A DNA stretch of 64,000 nt from Dryas octopetala (lineage: Eukaryota; Streptophyta; Magnoliopsida; Rosales; Rosaceae): the NCBI GenBank assembly GCA_963921425.1, contig OY992835.1, positions 10,788,001 to 10,852,000 of the forward strand, written 5' to 3'. Both the position numbers and the translations under genes were made by a program. How positions within the stretch are numbered: the first letter of the stretch is position 1; each line of letters opens with the position of its first letter. The notes under the pieces were generated by a model, which was not told where the DNA came from, did no database searches, and was given only the letters and a program-made list of their open reading frames with translations. Below, piece after piece: positions 10,414 through 21,960 of the stretch.

Positions 10414-11715
10414 CAAGGAGTAAAATTTCGAAATTTTCGCCGAAAATTTCGTTTTTTAGAGATATGAAAATTTTAACACCATACCAAATTAATTTCGAAA
10501 ATTTCGCCGAAATTTTCGATGTAGAGACCGGAGAGAGAGAGAGGGAAGGCTGAGACCAGAGGGAAAGAGGCAGAGCCGCCGCCGCCGTCGCCGTCGAAGG
10601 AGGGAGAGAAGAGATCCGAGGAGGGAGACAAAGAGGGAGATCGGGAAGGGGGAGGGAGAGGGAGCAGAGAGAAGAGAACATGGAGGAGGAGGGAGTGAGG
10701 GACCAGGAGAGAGAAAGAGAAGATGAGAACTGAAGAAGAAAAGAGAAAAAAAAAAAAAAGGAAGAGGTGAGGTGAGGTCAAACTGGTTAGTCACGGGCTG
10801 GGCAGGGGAGGTTGAACTGAAGAAGGAAAGAAGAAGAAGAAGAAGAAAAAGAAAAAGAAAAAGAAAGAGAGAGAGAGGAGAGAGAAGAGATCGAGAGAAT
10901 GAGTGTGTAGTAGGGGGTAGGCGTGAATCACGGGGGAAGAGAGGAAAAGCAAAGAAAAAAAAGAAGAGAAAAGAAAGGAAAAGGAAAAAAAAAAAAAAGA
11001 GAAAAGGAAAAAAAAGAAAAAAAAAAAAAGGAAAGATTTTTTTTTTTTTTTTTAAGGTAGATTGAGATTTGGAGTCTTTAGGCAATTGAAAAAAAAAAAA
11101 AAAAAGTTTGAGATTTTATTTGGGGTTTGATTTGGTCATTTTGGTGTTTCGTTTAGTTGTAAACATAAATCATGAAAAAGAAATTTATCCCCTTATCATG
11201 AAGTTTCATTTCCTTAATGTTCGGTTTTCCAATTATGATAATTTGTAAAATTGAAATTTTAAGTAAACCGTTGTCGCCACTGCTGCCATCGGATTGGTTC
11301 TATTTTAACCAAATTCGGCTTAATTTAACTATCAAAGACCATTTTCAAGTCCCTTTAAGTAAGCTTGCTACTTTCCATTGGCACATTGGTGATTTATTCG
11401 TGTAATTTTATTATATAATTATTAATTAGTGAAGTATTTTTTTAATGGTATTGTCTCCGGCGCGCATTATATTCATCACATATCACATGAAATATACTAT
11501 ATTATTTGATTTATTCAATGTTTTTTATCAATGTAGTAGATAATATATTAAATAAACATATGGTCAAGTTTCATTCAAAATTTTCATATTTTAATAGCAA
11601 TTTTCGTCGTTTTTGTCCAATTTTATCGAAATCGATATTTTAATCGAAATTTCTGTAAAAATTTCCATCGAAATTTTCATCGAAAATTTTTTCGAAACCG
11701 AAATTTTACTCCTTG
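10414..11715. mobile_element. Non-autonomous hAT-like element 1 (AAATTTCG family)
   Basis: Flanked by an exact 8-bp duplication GTTCTAAG (10406-10413 and 11716-11723). Ends are inverted: CAAGGAGTAAAATTTCG at the left, complement of the same at the right. Both ends carry many short AAATTTCG/CGAAATTT repeats, as in hAT subterminal regions. The centre is a long purine-rich tract (about 10520-11040) that creates spurious Arg/Glu or Ser/Leu frames. No transposase. Its right end matches, in inverted orientation, the left end of the element at 21961. Confidence 0.85.
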
Positions 11716-11723
11716 GTTCTAAG

Positions 11724-13849
11724 CATGACAAAATTAGCTCTAGCTCAATGTTTTTTATTTTTTATTTTATTTTTATTGATGTTAAGATTAATTAGATAAA
11801 AGGCACCACAATCAATGTCCATGGAGTATATATATATCAAGAATGGTCGGCAACTCAGGGAAGGGAGTCAGTTGAGCTGCTCACTCATGTCTGGCTTTAT
11901 GTCGCATCTTGTATAACTGATCGACCAGCTTCAAAAGGGCTATGCTGAAGCTATTTTTGGTGTAGGGTACTGAAAGGATATGTAAACAAACAAGATTTTT
12001 TTTTTTTTTAATTTTTTCCATACTAAAAATTCGATAACATAAACATATATGTAATAATCCCGAGTAAAAAACATGCTGATTCTTCTCTTAGTTTGCATAT
12101 GCTCAAACATTAATTATGTTTTGTTCTTGTATTTGGAGTAGAGCAGAAAAAAGTACATGCAAAATATTAGGGAATTTGGACTAGATCGATTGATCTTTTC
12201 CTTGATAATCAACATACACACACACACATATATATATATACACGAATAAAGGCCTAAAAAATAGACGATTTGGATTGTTAAAAAATTACATAGAGTGGGC
12301 CCATTCGCTTCATCCAACATTTAACCCTAAATATGGGATTCCACACTTGAAGCTCCCTATATATATATATATATATCAACTATTGATAGTGACGCAGCGT
12401 AACACGCAAATAAAAGAGATTAGGGAAAACCAACGTTAACCCTAAGAAAGAATCTGGAGTCCACTAGAGAAATGAGAGAAATGAGAGAAATGAGAGAAAT
12501 CTCAAAGTTTTCTGATTGAAAATGATAATAATGAATAATACAAACAGCCAAAAAGGTTGTTTAAATACGTTAATCCTAGATGTTTGAAATTCAAAACGGA
12601 ATTAAAAATGGAAATAAAGTGCAATTTAAGAAACTTATTCAAAAACACTAAATTGCTTATTTGAAGCCCAAAAACACATTTGTTTTCTCTTTTTGTGAGT
12701 TTGTTATCTAACCCTCCCAATGATTGATAAGCAAGTTCCAAAGGTAGATTTTTACTCTGTTCGGCTAAGATTAGATTTTTAGGTTCAGGACTTAGAACTA
12801 CAATTACTGTTTTTTTCATGCACTGAGAAAAAGATGGTGTAAAGTGTAAACTGGATTGTATGTGACATGAACAAGATTAAATTTGGCATAAAAGTGAGGC
12901 ATAGCTACTCAAATTATTTAATTGGTCCTCTTGTGCCTAAGAAGATCATTAACCACAGTAACATTGTCATAAAAATTAATAGAATTTAGGGGGAAAGAAA
13001 ACCATATATTAAGTAAAAAAAATGGTCCACCTTTCTGAAATTTTATTTTCATTGATCAATTTGATCTAAAAGCTTGAGATGAACAATAGATATGGGTAAT
13101 TAATTTGATCACAAGTTCAATGGTGATAACTGATGCTTTATTTTACTAAACACTCTTGATGGAAATGGTAATTGAATGTAATTAAGTTGTTGCTTTACTT
13201 TGAAATGAGTTTTCCAATCTCAAATCAAGTGGGAAATCAAATTTTTTTTTTTTTTTTTTTTCAAACGGCATAAGTTGGCAAATCAATTGGCTGCTGCTTA
13301 CATGGTTCGAAAAGAAAAATGACCAAGTAATTAATGTAACTTAATTGAAGTATTATATACATGAGGTTGTGTCAAGCTATTATTCCATGTATAGCATTTG
13401 ACAACAATGAGCAGACCAAAAAGAAATAAAAAAGTTCTACCACTATCATATTATATATGAGAATTCATTCATCCACACTTTGGTCATTCACATCTGGTCC
13501 AAACGAAATCCTATACAAAAAACTTTTAATGCTTTAAAGATTCTCATATAGAATCACATCCGGACCAGACGTGTACGCGAGAAAATTTCATATATACCAT
13601 CAAAAATATATAACGAAACATTAATACTTAATGAATTCTGTATACAATTCCCGAATAGAGTTGATGAAAAAATAATACATATATTATTCTTTATAAGAAG
13701 TACATACGTGTATTGTCCCTCATAGTTTAGGGTGCACCAGTCCATAATAGGGCCAAAAAGAACCAGTACACACACAAGGACATATGTTTAACTAGTAACT
13801 TGTCGTGACATCAAACAATAATATCAAGAGTCATATAAACTGATCTTAA
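11724..13849. other. Spacer before protease copy B
   Basis: AT-rich. Contains a short TA/CA microsatellite near 12215, a four-fold GAGAAATGA-type mini-repeat at 12465-12500 and a T-run at 13242-13261. From about 13020 it is similar to the upstream region of protease A. No gene recognised. Confidence 0.4.
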
Positions 13850-14084
13850 AGGTCCATATCAGAATATTATCAAAGAAAAAAAAAAAACAAAAAGAAGGTC
13901 CATATCAGAACATTTTCTGCTGCACCAAATATATTAATTGCAGAACATTTTTTGGGGCACGGAGATTTATATGTAGCAAGCCCATTCTCTTCTCTATATA
14001 AATTGTGGTGCAGTCTGCCATTTCAATGTACCCTCTTTAACATTTACCTTAACAAATCCTATAGCTGTTAATTCTCTGGCCACC
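13850..14084 (+). promoter_or_regulatory. Promoter of protease copy B, with a good TATA box
   Basis: Shares the GTCCATATCAGAA and GGGGCACGGAGA blocks with copy A. TATATAAA at 13995-14002 is a consensus box, 90 bp before the ATG at 14085. Confidence 0.6.
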
Positions 14085-15279
14085 ATGGAGTTCATTAACC
14101 AGCAGCTGTGCAAATGCACTTGTTTGGGGTTGATGTTGATATGCATGTTGGGGATTTGGTCTTCTGAAGCCAATTCTCGCACTCTCCACGATGCATCAAT
14201 GTATACGAGATATGAGCAATGAATGACTCGTTATGGACGTGTATATAATGACAAAAGCGACAAGGAGACGCGTTTCAAGATATTCAAAGAAAATGTGGCA
14301 TTGATAGAATCTTCCAACAACAACGCAAACAAACCTTACAAACTAAGCATCATTCAATTTGCAGACCTCACGAACGAAGAATTCAAAGCAACAAGAAATA
14401 GATTCAAGGGGCATGAATGTTCCACCAAGACCACTTCTTTCAAATATGAAAATGTCACCGCAGTGCCAGCTACTGTAGATTGGAGGAAGAAAGGAGCTGT
14501 AACCCCCATTAAGGACCAAGGCCAATGTGGTAAGCTTCTATTTAATTAATCAATGATTTTTAGAGGAATTAATACTGTTCTCCTTAACACTTAAATGGTT
14601 TCCTTTTTTTTTGGCCCGGAACACTTAAATGATTTCTAATTATACTATTTGGAATGAAAATATATATATATATATATATATGTAGGATGTTGTTGGGCAT
14701 TTTCAGCAGTGGCAGCCATGGAAGGAATTACTCAACTTACAACTGGTAAATTAATCTCTTTGTCTGAGCAAGAGTTGGTTGACTGTGACACCAGCGGTGT
14801 AGACCAAGGCTGTGAGGGTGGCTTGATGGATGATGCCTTTCAGTTCATCAATCAAAATCATGGTCTTAGTACTGAGGCTAATTACCCCTACACCGGTGTT
14901 GATGGTACTTGCAACACCAAAAAGGAAGCCAGCCATGCCGCCACCATAACTGGCCATGAAGATGTTCCTGCAAACAGTGAAAGTGCCCTTCTTAAGGCTG
15001 TTGCTAGCCAACCAATTTCCGTTGCCACATGATGCTGGAGGTTCCGATTTCCAATTCTATTCAAGTGGTGTCTTTACAGGAACCTGTGGAACAAGCCTAG
15101 ACCATGGTGTTACCACTGTTGGTTACGGGGTGAGTGATAATGGGACTAAGTATTGGTTGGTGAAGAAGTCATGGGGCACAGAATGGGGTGAACAAGGCTA
15201 CATAAGAATGCAAAGAGATATTGACTCCGAGGAAGGTCTCTGTGGCATTGCTATGCAAGCCTCTTACCCCACTGCATAA
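14085..15279 (+). pseudogene. SAG39-like cysteine protease pseudogene, copy B
   Basis: Exons 14085-14529 and 14686-15279 align along their whole length with copy A, and the intron has a normal GTAAGC donor and a TA-repeat before the acceptor. Two lesions are seen directly. The Trp of the EQW motif in the propeptide (codon 46) is TGA at 14220-14222. One extra base in the segment GCCACATGATGC near 15027 shifts the frame before the catalytic His. Catalytic Cys, His and Asn codons are all still present, and the promoter and 3' flank are conserved, so inactivation looks recent. An internal ATG at 14223 could restart translation without a signal peptide. Confidence 0.93.
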
Positions 15280-15908
15280 TTTTGCTAGCACATTAAAATC
15301 ATTGCCTACTATATATACATTGTAGGGTATTATGATAATGTATAAACTATGTGTAATACTTAAGTTATAGACTTGTTTGTGTGTATAAGAAAGCTAGCAA
15401 GTTTATAATTATGAAAATGAACTTCTTATAGTCCGGATCAGAACTTTGTGGCTTGCTTCCAGATGTCTCTTTTACACTCTTAGATTAAGAAGATGGTTGA
15501 GATTTTAGAAAGCCAACTGGTAATACTTAAAAAAGCATCGGTCTGTGCCCCATTTTAAACAAAAGGAAAAGTAAATTCTTGAAACTCCTGACATCTCATT
15601 AGGAAGGACAACTCAGGAGGAAAAAAAGAAAACAAATCTTGTACATAGCACCAAGCCTATGTTTATGTTCTTTGTGCTAATATTGTGCTTATGTTCAAAA
15701 CATCATCTTTTTGAGCTTTTGTGTTAAATTTTTACCTGTAAAGATATAATTAAATGGAATGTTGGATATAAAATAAAATTATTAAAAAAGTATATATATC
15801 AACAGAGAATGTCAAGTCTTTCAGGAGATCACATTTCGAAAAGTGTGGGCTCACACAAGTGTTCACTAATGTGTGCCCAATTAAGAAAAAGATATCTAAG
15901 CTAGGATA
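15280..15908. other. 3' flank of copy B and start of a further duplicated segment
   Basis: The start matches the 3' flanks of the other proteases. From about 15550, the stretch containing GGAAAAGTAAATTC and ATCTTGTACATAG matches the sequence upstream of the K-rich pseudogenes near 21300 and 26060. Confidence 0.5.
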
Positions 15909-16290
15909 CAGTAATGATCACTCGCTCACCATAGAGTGGGGAATTCCCCGCTCACCTAACCACCCAGCAACAAATTTCAATTATCGGAACCGTTCATATT
16001 TTAGGGCATCATTCAAAGATCATCCTTGCCAAAAATCAGCCAAATCGGAAACTGTTTAGCCAGTGTATTACTGTCAACATCATTTCAACCTTATCTGATG
16101 AATTGTATTTGTCTGCAAAGTTTAGAGGACCAAACAATTATCGATTTGGCTGATTTTTTACAGGGACGACCCTTAAGGATGGACCTAAAAAATGGATGGT
16201 CTTGATCATTGAATTTCCCGCTCCGTGGTGAGCGGGTGGTTAGATGAGCGGGGAATTCCCCGCTCTATGGTGAGCGAGTGATCATTTCTG
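15909..16290. mobile_element. MITE with inverted repeats of about 60 bp
   Basis: Left end CAGTAATGATCACTCGCTCA, right end its near-complement. Both continue into CCATAGAG.GGGGAATTCCCC and the following sequence. The flanks AGGATACA and AGGATATA may be an imperfect target duplication. A similar single end lies at 42931-42990. No coding capacity. Confidence 0.7.
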
Positions 16291-17932
16291 AGGATATATA
16301 CTAGTTGCTACTGTTCTAAGTCCATATGAGTTGATAATTGTTGGAAATTTTTACAAATTCTAAACCCATAACTGATCTATGATTATGGGATTATGATTTG
16401 ATTAGCTCTTGATTTTGTCATTTTGAATTGATTAGCTTTTATTTTGTGATTAAAAGTTTATTAAGTAATTAATTAGGCATATATTATGGAATTATACCTA
16501 TTTTCTATATTTGGGCTCATTTTGTACTGCATGTGCTCGTGTTGTGCTTAGCCCGGCCATTTCGTGCTCGTGCTATATCATGCATGATGGGATTAAAATT
16601 TCGAAGCAGCCCGACTCGTTTTATGCTCGTGTCCCACTGATGTCGACCTGGCATGTTTGACAGTACCCTTAGAAGAACGACAACCTTCTTAATGGCCAAT
16701 GTGGTTGGTAGATAATGAGAAATAAAGAGAATGAAAAAGTGAGGGTTTCTAGTAGGGGGAGTTTTCGACATAGTTGACAGGGAGGGCCAATGTCGACAAG
16801 CCAGTAGAGGGAGAAGGGGAGGAGGACACAAACCCAAAATTCATTTCTTTTTAAGTTTTTTAATTTTTTTAATTTTTTAATTTTATTCAAGGGGCAAAAT
16901 TGGATTTTGAGGTTAGAAAAATGAGGGGTATAGTGAGCAATTTTCGGTATAAGTATGATTTTCCTTATTTTCAAGGATAGGATGCATTGTCCCTCACTTG
17001 TCCCTCAAATTATGTTACTATTGCATATATAGTGCTAATGGTTGTTACTATCCAACGACAACTATATTATAAAACACAAAAACAAAAAAAAACAAAAAAA
17101 ATTGGCGAGCACTCAGCATGAACACCGAGCACTTGGCTCATTAGATTGGACCAACCTAAAGGTGATTAGTTTTATCAGCCCAATCTTGATTGTATGGCTA
17201 TGCATGTTGATATAAGGTGCCCATTTGTGATGGTGCATGGTGCATAGGAACACATGCATCTATAGCAAAGTATTCAAACAAACTAAAACAATATAGCTAT
17301 ATATATATACATATATACATATCTATACACTTGGGTTGTCTGTAAGTGTACGTGGGTGTGTGCAAGTGGGAAGCAACTGGTGGCAGTTTGTTGTGTAATT
17401 TTTTAAAAGTCTATTACACACCCATGAATAAACAGCTTTCATGAATCAAATTGTGGGCCACTATTGGAGCACCCATCTTCCTCTCATTACACACCCACTT
17501 CTCACATTATACGTACTATTTTTCTTTTAATTTATTAAATTGCTATACACCACTAAAATTCTTAAAATATCCTCGTTACACAAGGAAAAACAAAAAAACC
17601 AAAACCTAACACAGGCCCCAACCCCATTGCTCGCCAAAACTGTCGTAGGCGGTCCAAGCCACCGGCCTTCCTTCCCTTTCCTTTTCTCTCCTTATCTCCT
17701 TCCCTCTCTCCATTTTTTTCTTTTCTTCTTTCTTCTGGCCCTTTCTTTCCAGTTTGTGTTAGAGGCTAGCAACCTTGTTGGCCTTTAGCTCGGTGGACGT
17801 TGACCACTAATCTGGACTTGGCATATGCAACAGACTAGAGAAAGATGGAGAAAGGAGAAAATAGAAAGAGATGCAGAGGGAAGGAGATACGAGGAGAGAG
17901 AGATATATATATATACATGTAAAAAGAGAAAG

Positions 17933-17935
<3 letters not shown>
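16291..17935. other. Duplicated non-coding segment (K-rich unit flank)
   Basis: From 16300 the text is similar to 21880-21960 plus 23950-24180, to 26960-27300, and partly to 42450-42660 (GTTGATAATTGTTGG near 16329, then repeated CGTGCTCGTGC-type motifs). A small K-rich remnant may be present at the start. No open gene. Confidence 0.4.

Positions 17936-17973
<38 letters not shown>
17936..17973. repeat. (GA)n microsatellite
   Basis: About 17 GA units inside a purine-rich stretch (17825-18000). It generates a spurious Arg/Glu open frame. Confidence 0.9.
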
Positions 17974-17976
<3 letters not shown>

Positions 17977-18102
17977 AGGGGAGGCCGATGGGTATGTTGG
18001 GCCGCCAGCGACAATGGTGGCGATGAGGTCGAGGCCAGGGTAGGGTAGGTACTTTGTGGTGGCTAGCTAGGTTGTCCTTTATGGTTATTTGGGTTTGGGC
18101 TC

Positions 18103-19511
18103 AAATTATAATTCACAACATAAAAGAGATGAATGTGTAATGAGAGGAATATGAGTGCATATATATAGCAATTCCCTTTTGAATTTGAGTGAATGGAGTG
18201 ACTTTTTGTCTTTTGTGGCGATAAATTGTCCTTAAAAAAAAACCCTAAATAATATATATAACAAAAAGTTTAGGCTGAGTTATTTTAAAGGAAGAGGTCA
18301 ATTTATTTGTGGAAGAAGGAGTCCAAAACATTCAGCCACACAAGAAAACAAGGGACTTTTTTATTTTTTATTTTTTACTTGTGGGTCAAATATAAAAGGT
18401 CATATTCTTGGTCAGGCCTTAGGCAGCCTGCCTATCTTCAGGGTTCGAGCCCTTGGCAGCCCGCCTACCTTCAAGGCCGGGCCCTACGCAGCCCGCCTAC
18501 CTTTAGGGCCTGGACCTAGGCAGCCTTCCTACCTTCAAGGTCAGGCCTGGTATTGTCCATGTGCATCTCTTCACGCAATGTTTTCATAATTTCATTTTGA
18601 AATATAAAATGAAATAAATTAGAGGCACTTACACAAAAGATAAGTAGATACTTACCCAATTTGTCATATAGAAAAAATGTTTTGAACAGTCCAACATTTT
18701 TTTATTGTTACACGTATGCTTTCTTAACCAGTCTTTGATTACAACACGTGTTAATGAAATATCTTTTTCCATAAAAGAGCAGCTAGCTTGGAAAACATAA
18801 GTAATGCACTTAGAATCTCTATTTTTGTTTTTATTTCTTAAGATGCATGCTAATAAACATACAACATTAAATTATAATTCACTACATAAAAAAGATGAGT
18901 GTGTAATGAGAGGAATATGAGTGCATATAGCAATTCCCTTTTGAATTTGAGTGAATGGAGTGGACGTTTTGTCTTTTGGGGCAGTAAATTGACCTTAAAA
19001 AAAAAAAACCCTAAACAATATATATAACAAAAAGATAAGGCTAAATTATTTAAAAGGGAAAGGCTAATTAATTTATTTGTGGAAGAAAGAGTCCAAAAAA
19101 TTCAGCCACACAAGAAAATAAGGGTCTTTTTTTTATTTTTTATTTTTTACTTGTGGGCCTAACTAGTGGCCAAATATAAGAGGCCCTATACTTGGTCGGG
19201 CTCTATGCAGCCCGCCTACCTTCAGGGTTCAGGCCCTAGGATGCTCACCTACCTTCAGGGTCGGGCCTGGTCTTATCCATGTTCATCTTTTCACGCAATG
19301 GTTTCGTAAATTCATTTTGAAATATAAAATGAAATAAATTAAAAGAACAAACATAAAAGATAAGTTGATACTTACTCAATTTGACGTGTAGAGAAAATGT
19401 TTTGAACAGTCCAACATTTTTTATTGTTAAACGTATGCTTTCCTAACTAGTCTTTGATTACAACACATGTTAATGAAATATATCTCTTTCCATAAAGGAG
19501 CAGCTGACTTG
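18103..19511. repeat. Tandem duplication, about 767-bp period
   Basis: Copy 1 (18103 to about 18800) and copy 2 (18869 to about 19511) share the same order: ATTATAATTCAC, GAATGGAGTG, ATTCAGCCACACAAGAAAA, a GC-rich mini-repeat (GGCAGCCCGCCTACCTTCA type, about three units in copy 1 and two in copy 2), then CAGCTAGCTTGGAAAA or CAGCTGACTTGGAAAA. Copy 2 ends exactly where a protease exon scrap begins. Confidence 0.8.
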
Positions 19512-19519
19512 GAAAATAT

Positions 19520-19575
19520 TGTAGATTGGACGAAGAAAGGAGTTGTAACGCCTATCAAGGACCAAGGTCAATGTG
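19520..19575 (+). pseudogene. SAG39-like protease exon 1 scrap
   Basis: Encodes [19 protein letters not shown], the last codons of exon 1, and ends at the correct GTAATT donor position (19576). Nothing else of the gene is present here. It marks a further protease copy lost by deletion or rearrangement at the duplication edge. Confidence 0.85.
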
Positions 19576-20559
19576 GTAATTAAGCATTTAATTCTAATTA
19601 GAAATTTTTATTACTCGTGTTTCCAAATTTATACTTTTTATTAAATTTTTCATTCCTTTATCTTTTGTTGAGAGAAAGATCCCACATTGAAAAATATACA
19701 AAATATATACAATAAAAACATTCAAGATAATTTCTGGTATGATTGGCATAAGTTGCTTGGGAAGAACCATGTAATTCAGAAATTGGATGGTTGTGATTTC
19801 ACTCCAATATAAGATTGGTATTAAAATAAAAGGAGAAGAAGAAATGTAGAATTGAGTAAGGAACAAAATGACACCTTGAAGGAAGAGAAATTGGAAAAAG
19901 AGGAGAAGTATATGTGGGCTATTGTCAATGGTGTTAAAGAGAAGGTTGGGAACTTCAGTGTTGGAATTATTCGTCCAAATGATGTTACAATCAATATACA
20001 AAAGGATGGCCCGATCATTCCCCATCCTTGGTGAAAGCTGGAAAGAAATAATGCATCACAATAATATCACGTGGTTAGCTTTCGGGAATGATTTAATCAA
20101 TCAAAAGGAATTTGAAAGATTTAACCCAAAACCAATTGGCAATAGATGAACTATTATGTGACGTGAAAACACGTGTGGCTGTTTGGCCTAACACATGTAT
20201 AACATGCTGATGCAGAACGGATGGCGGAGAAGTTTATGCAACAGTTTGATCGTTGCAAACCCAAGAAATTGGGGAAATGATTTCTACTAGTCGGAGGGTT
20301 TGGCTCTGAAAGTGGTATTAATGCATATCGTTTCGAAGGAAATCGCGAGACGAGTCAAACTCATCGCTGTATGGGCTTTTTCGGCCATCCGAGATCGTTA
20401 GGGCCTCAAAACTGCATTCTAAACTTTTAGACATTTTATTTATTTTCGTTTATATTTTATTTGGGTTTGTAATTATCCGTGGGCCTTAATTATATGGTTG
20501 TTTGCGCCCTAGGGTTTCGTTAAGCTTACTTAAGCAATTTTTGCAATTGCTAGCGTATT
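19576..20559. other. Spacer with unrecognised open frames and repeat remnants
   Basis: Overlapping small frames at 19852-20149 look protein-like in composition (for example WAIVNGVKEKVGNFSVGIIR) but change frame and match nothing I recognise. They may be a captured gene fragment. The part after 20200 resembles LTR sequence. Confidence 0.3.
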
Positions 20560-20900
20560 ATTCTATTATTATTTTTATCAAACTAATTGTTGAGTTTTCT
20601 CTCAATTTCCTGGTGGATTCCAGGCTTCTTGTTCTTTTAGGTTTACGTTTGTAAACCTTTGGCTGATTGTACTGCATCACATGCTCTGATACCATGAAGA
20701 AAATTAGAACATTCAACTCAAAACTAACTGGCGATATGAGCAGAGGCTCTAAACCCTTATAAGCACTTTTATAAGGGACAACCCACTCAACATTCTCACA
20801 CCTTCTTCCTTTATCTCTACTCACAAATTGTCTTCTCTTGTTCACTCCCTCTCACATTCCCCCTATCTTTCCCTAGCTCTCTCCTCTCACAATTATCATA
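20560..20900 (-). mobile_element. LTR-retrotransposon remnant with initiator-Met tRNA primer site
   Basis: The complement of the standard plant primer-binding site TGGTATCAGAGC lies at 20683-20694. On the minus strand it directly follows an LTR-like sequence holding a TATA-type CTTATAAAAGTGC motif. No gag-pol frame survives. The LTR-like part recurs near 25570-25680 and 27890-27990 without the primer site. Confidence 0.6.
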
Positions 20901-21699
20901 GACCAAGTTAGTTTGTTTCCCCTTCAAATTTAGGCCTCATTTGTTTGATTGAAATGCTAGAGCCGAAATAGGGATTGATTGCACTATTTTCCCTCACTAT
21001 CCTAGAATTGAATGGATTTGATATTTCCATCCAAATGTTTGGAACAAGCTAGTCTTTATTAAAGAATAGGAGAAGACATACGAAATAATTTAATACATTA
21101 TCAATATGACCCTTTTTCAGTGATATGAATTTAGAATATATCAATGAAAAGTGAGATTTTGAGAATTTTATTGGGTGGGAAATATGGGGATCAGTAGGGG
21201 TAGTTGCCTATACTGGCCTTTATTTGAATCCGCTAGTGGGCACATATTTGTACGTGCACGAATTTCAAACCAAAGTAAAAGTGAATTTTAGAAACTCCTT
21301 ATATCTAATTAGAAAGAAGTAAGATCAACTCATGAGGGAAAAAAAGAAAGTGGATCTTGTACATAGACAACACCAAGCTAATACAGTTGCATACGTTTGC
21401 CAAAAATGAGCCATGTGGAACTAGAGTGGTAGAATTTTGAGTCTTGACAACCTTAACTTATGAGATTTGAGACTTCGTATTTGAAGTATATTTTGGGAAG
21501 GGACGAACCTATTGTTATTGTAAGTTACAATGACTCAACCATGGATGTTTTCATATATGAAATTGTTTCAAAGTAGGTCAAGTATTGATCATCTTTAGCT
21601 TATTTTAGTTCCTTAAAAAAGATATTGTGCCTTTGAAGAAGAAGAAGTAGAAGAAGAATTAAAGATTCTGCTTCTTAAGTTTATTAATTAGAATCAGCC
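20901..21699. other. Upstream flank of K-rich pseudogene C
   Basis: Matches 25680-26770 in order (for example TTTGAATCCGCTAGTGG near 21223 and 25987), apart from an insertion at 26343. It defines a duplicated unit. Non-coding. Confidence 0.6.
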
Positions 21700-21829
21700 A
21701 TGAAAGAAGCCCCAATTGGGGAAGAGGATGAGATAAAGTCAGAGCTTGAGGAAATGAGGATTGGAGATCCATTTTCACTCAAGTTTTAGAAAGATCCTGT
21801 TGATCAGAAATGGCCCAAGAAAGAAATCT
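21700..21829 (+). pseudogene. K-rich family pseudogene C, 5' part
   Basis: Begins MKEAPIGEEDEIKSELEEM and RIGDPFSLKF, matching the family N terminus but lacking the LLDNP-AK block (deletion). TAG at 21787-21789 follows LKF where the paralogues have FQKD. The text then continues as KDPVDQKWPKKE to another stop. The downstream half lies at 24181, on the far side of an inserted hAT-like element. Confidence 0.85.
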
Positions 21830-21960
21830 AAGATGCATGATTAGAACTGAAGAAATTTTGACAAATTACAAACCATAATTGATCCATGATTATGGGATTG
21901 TGATTTGATTAGCTATTGTGTAATTTTGAATCGATTAGCATTTACTTTTGTGGTTAGGAG

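Noticed and set aside
10489-11085. Long open frame on the minus strand (Phe/Leu/Ser-rich) and its plus-strand partner
   Set aside because: Produced by the purine-rich core of hAT-like element 1. Low complexity, no domain.
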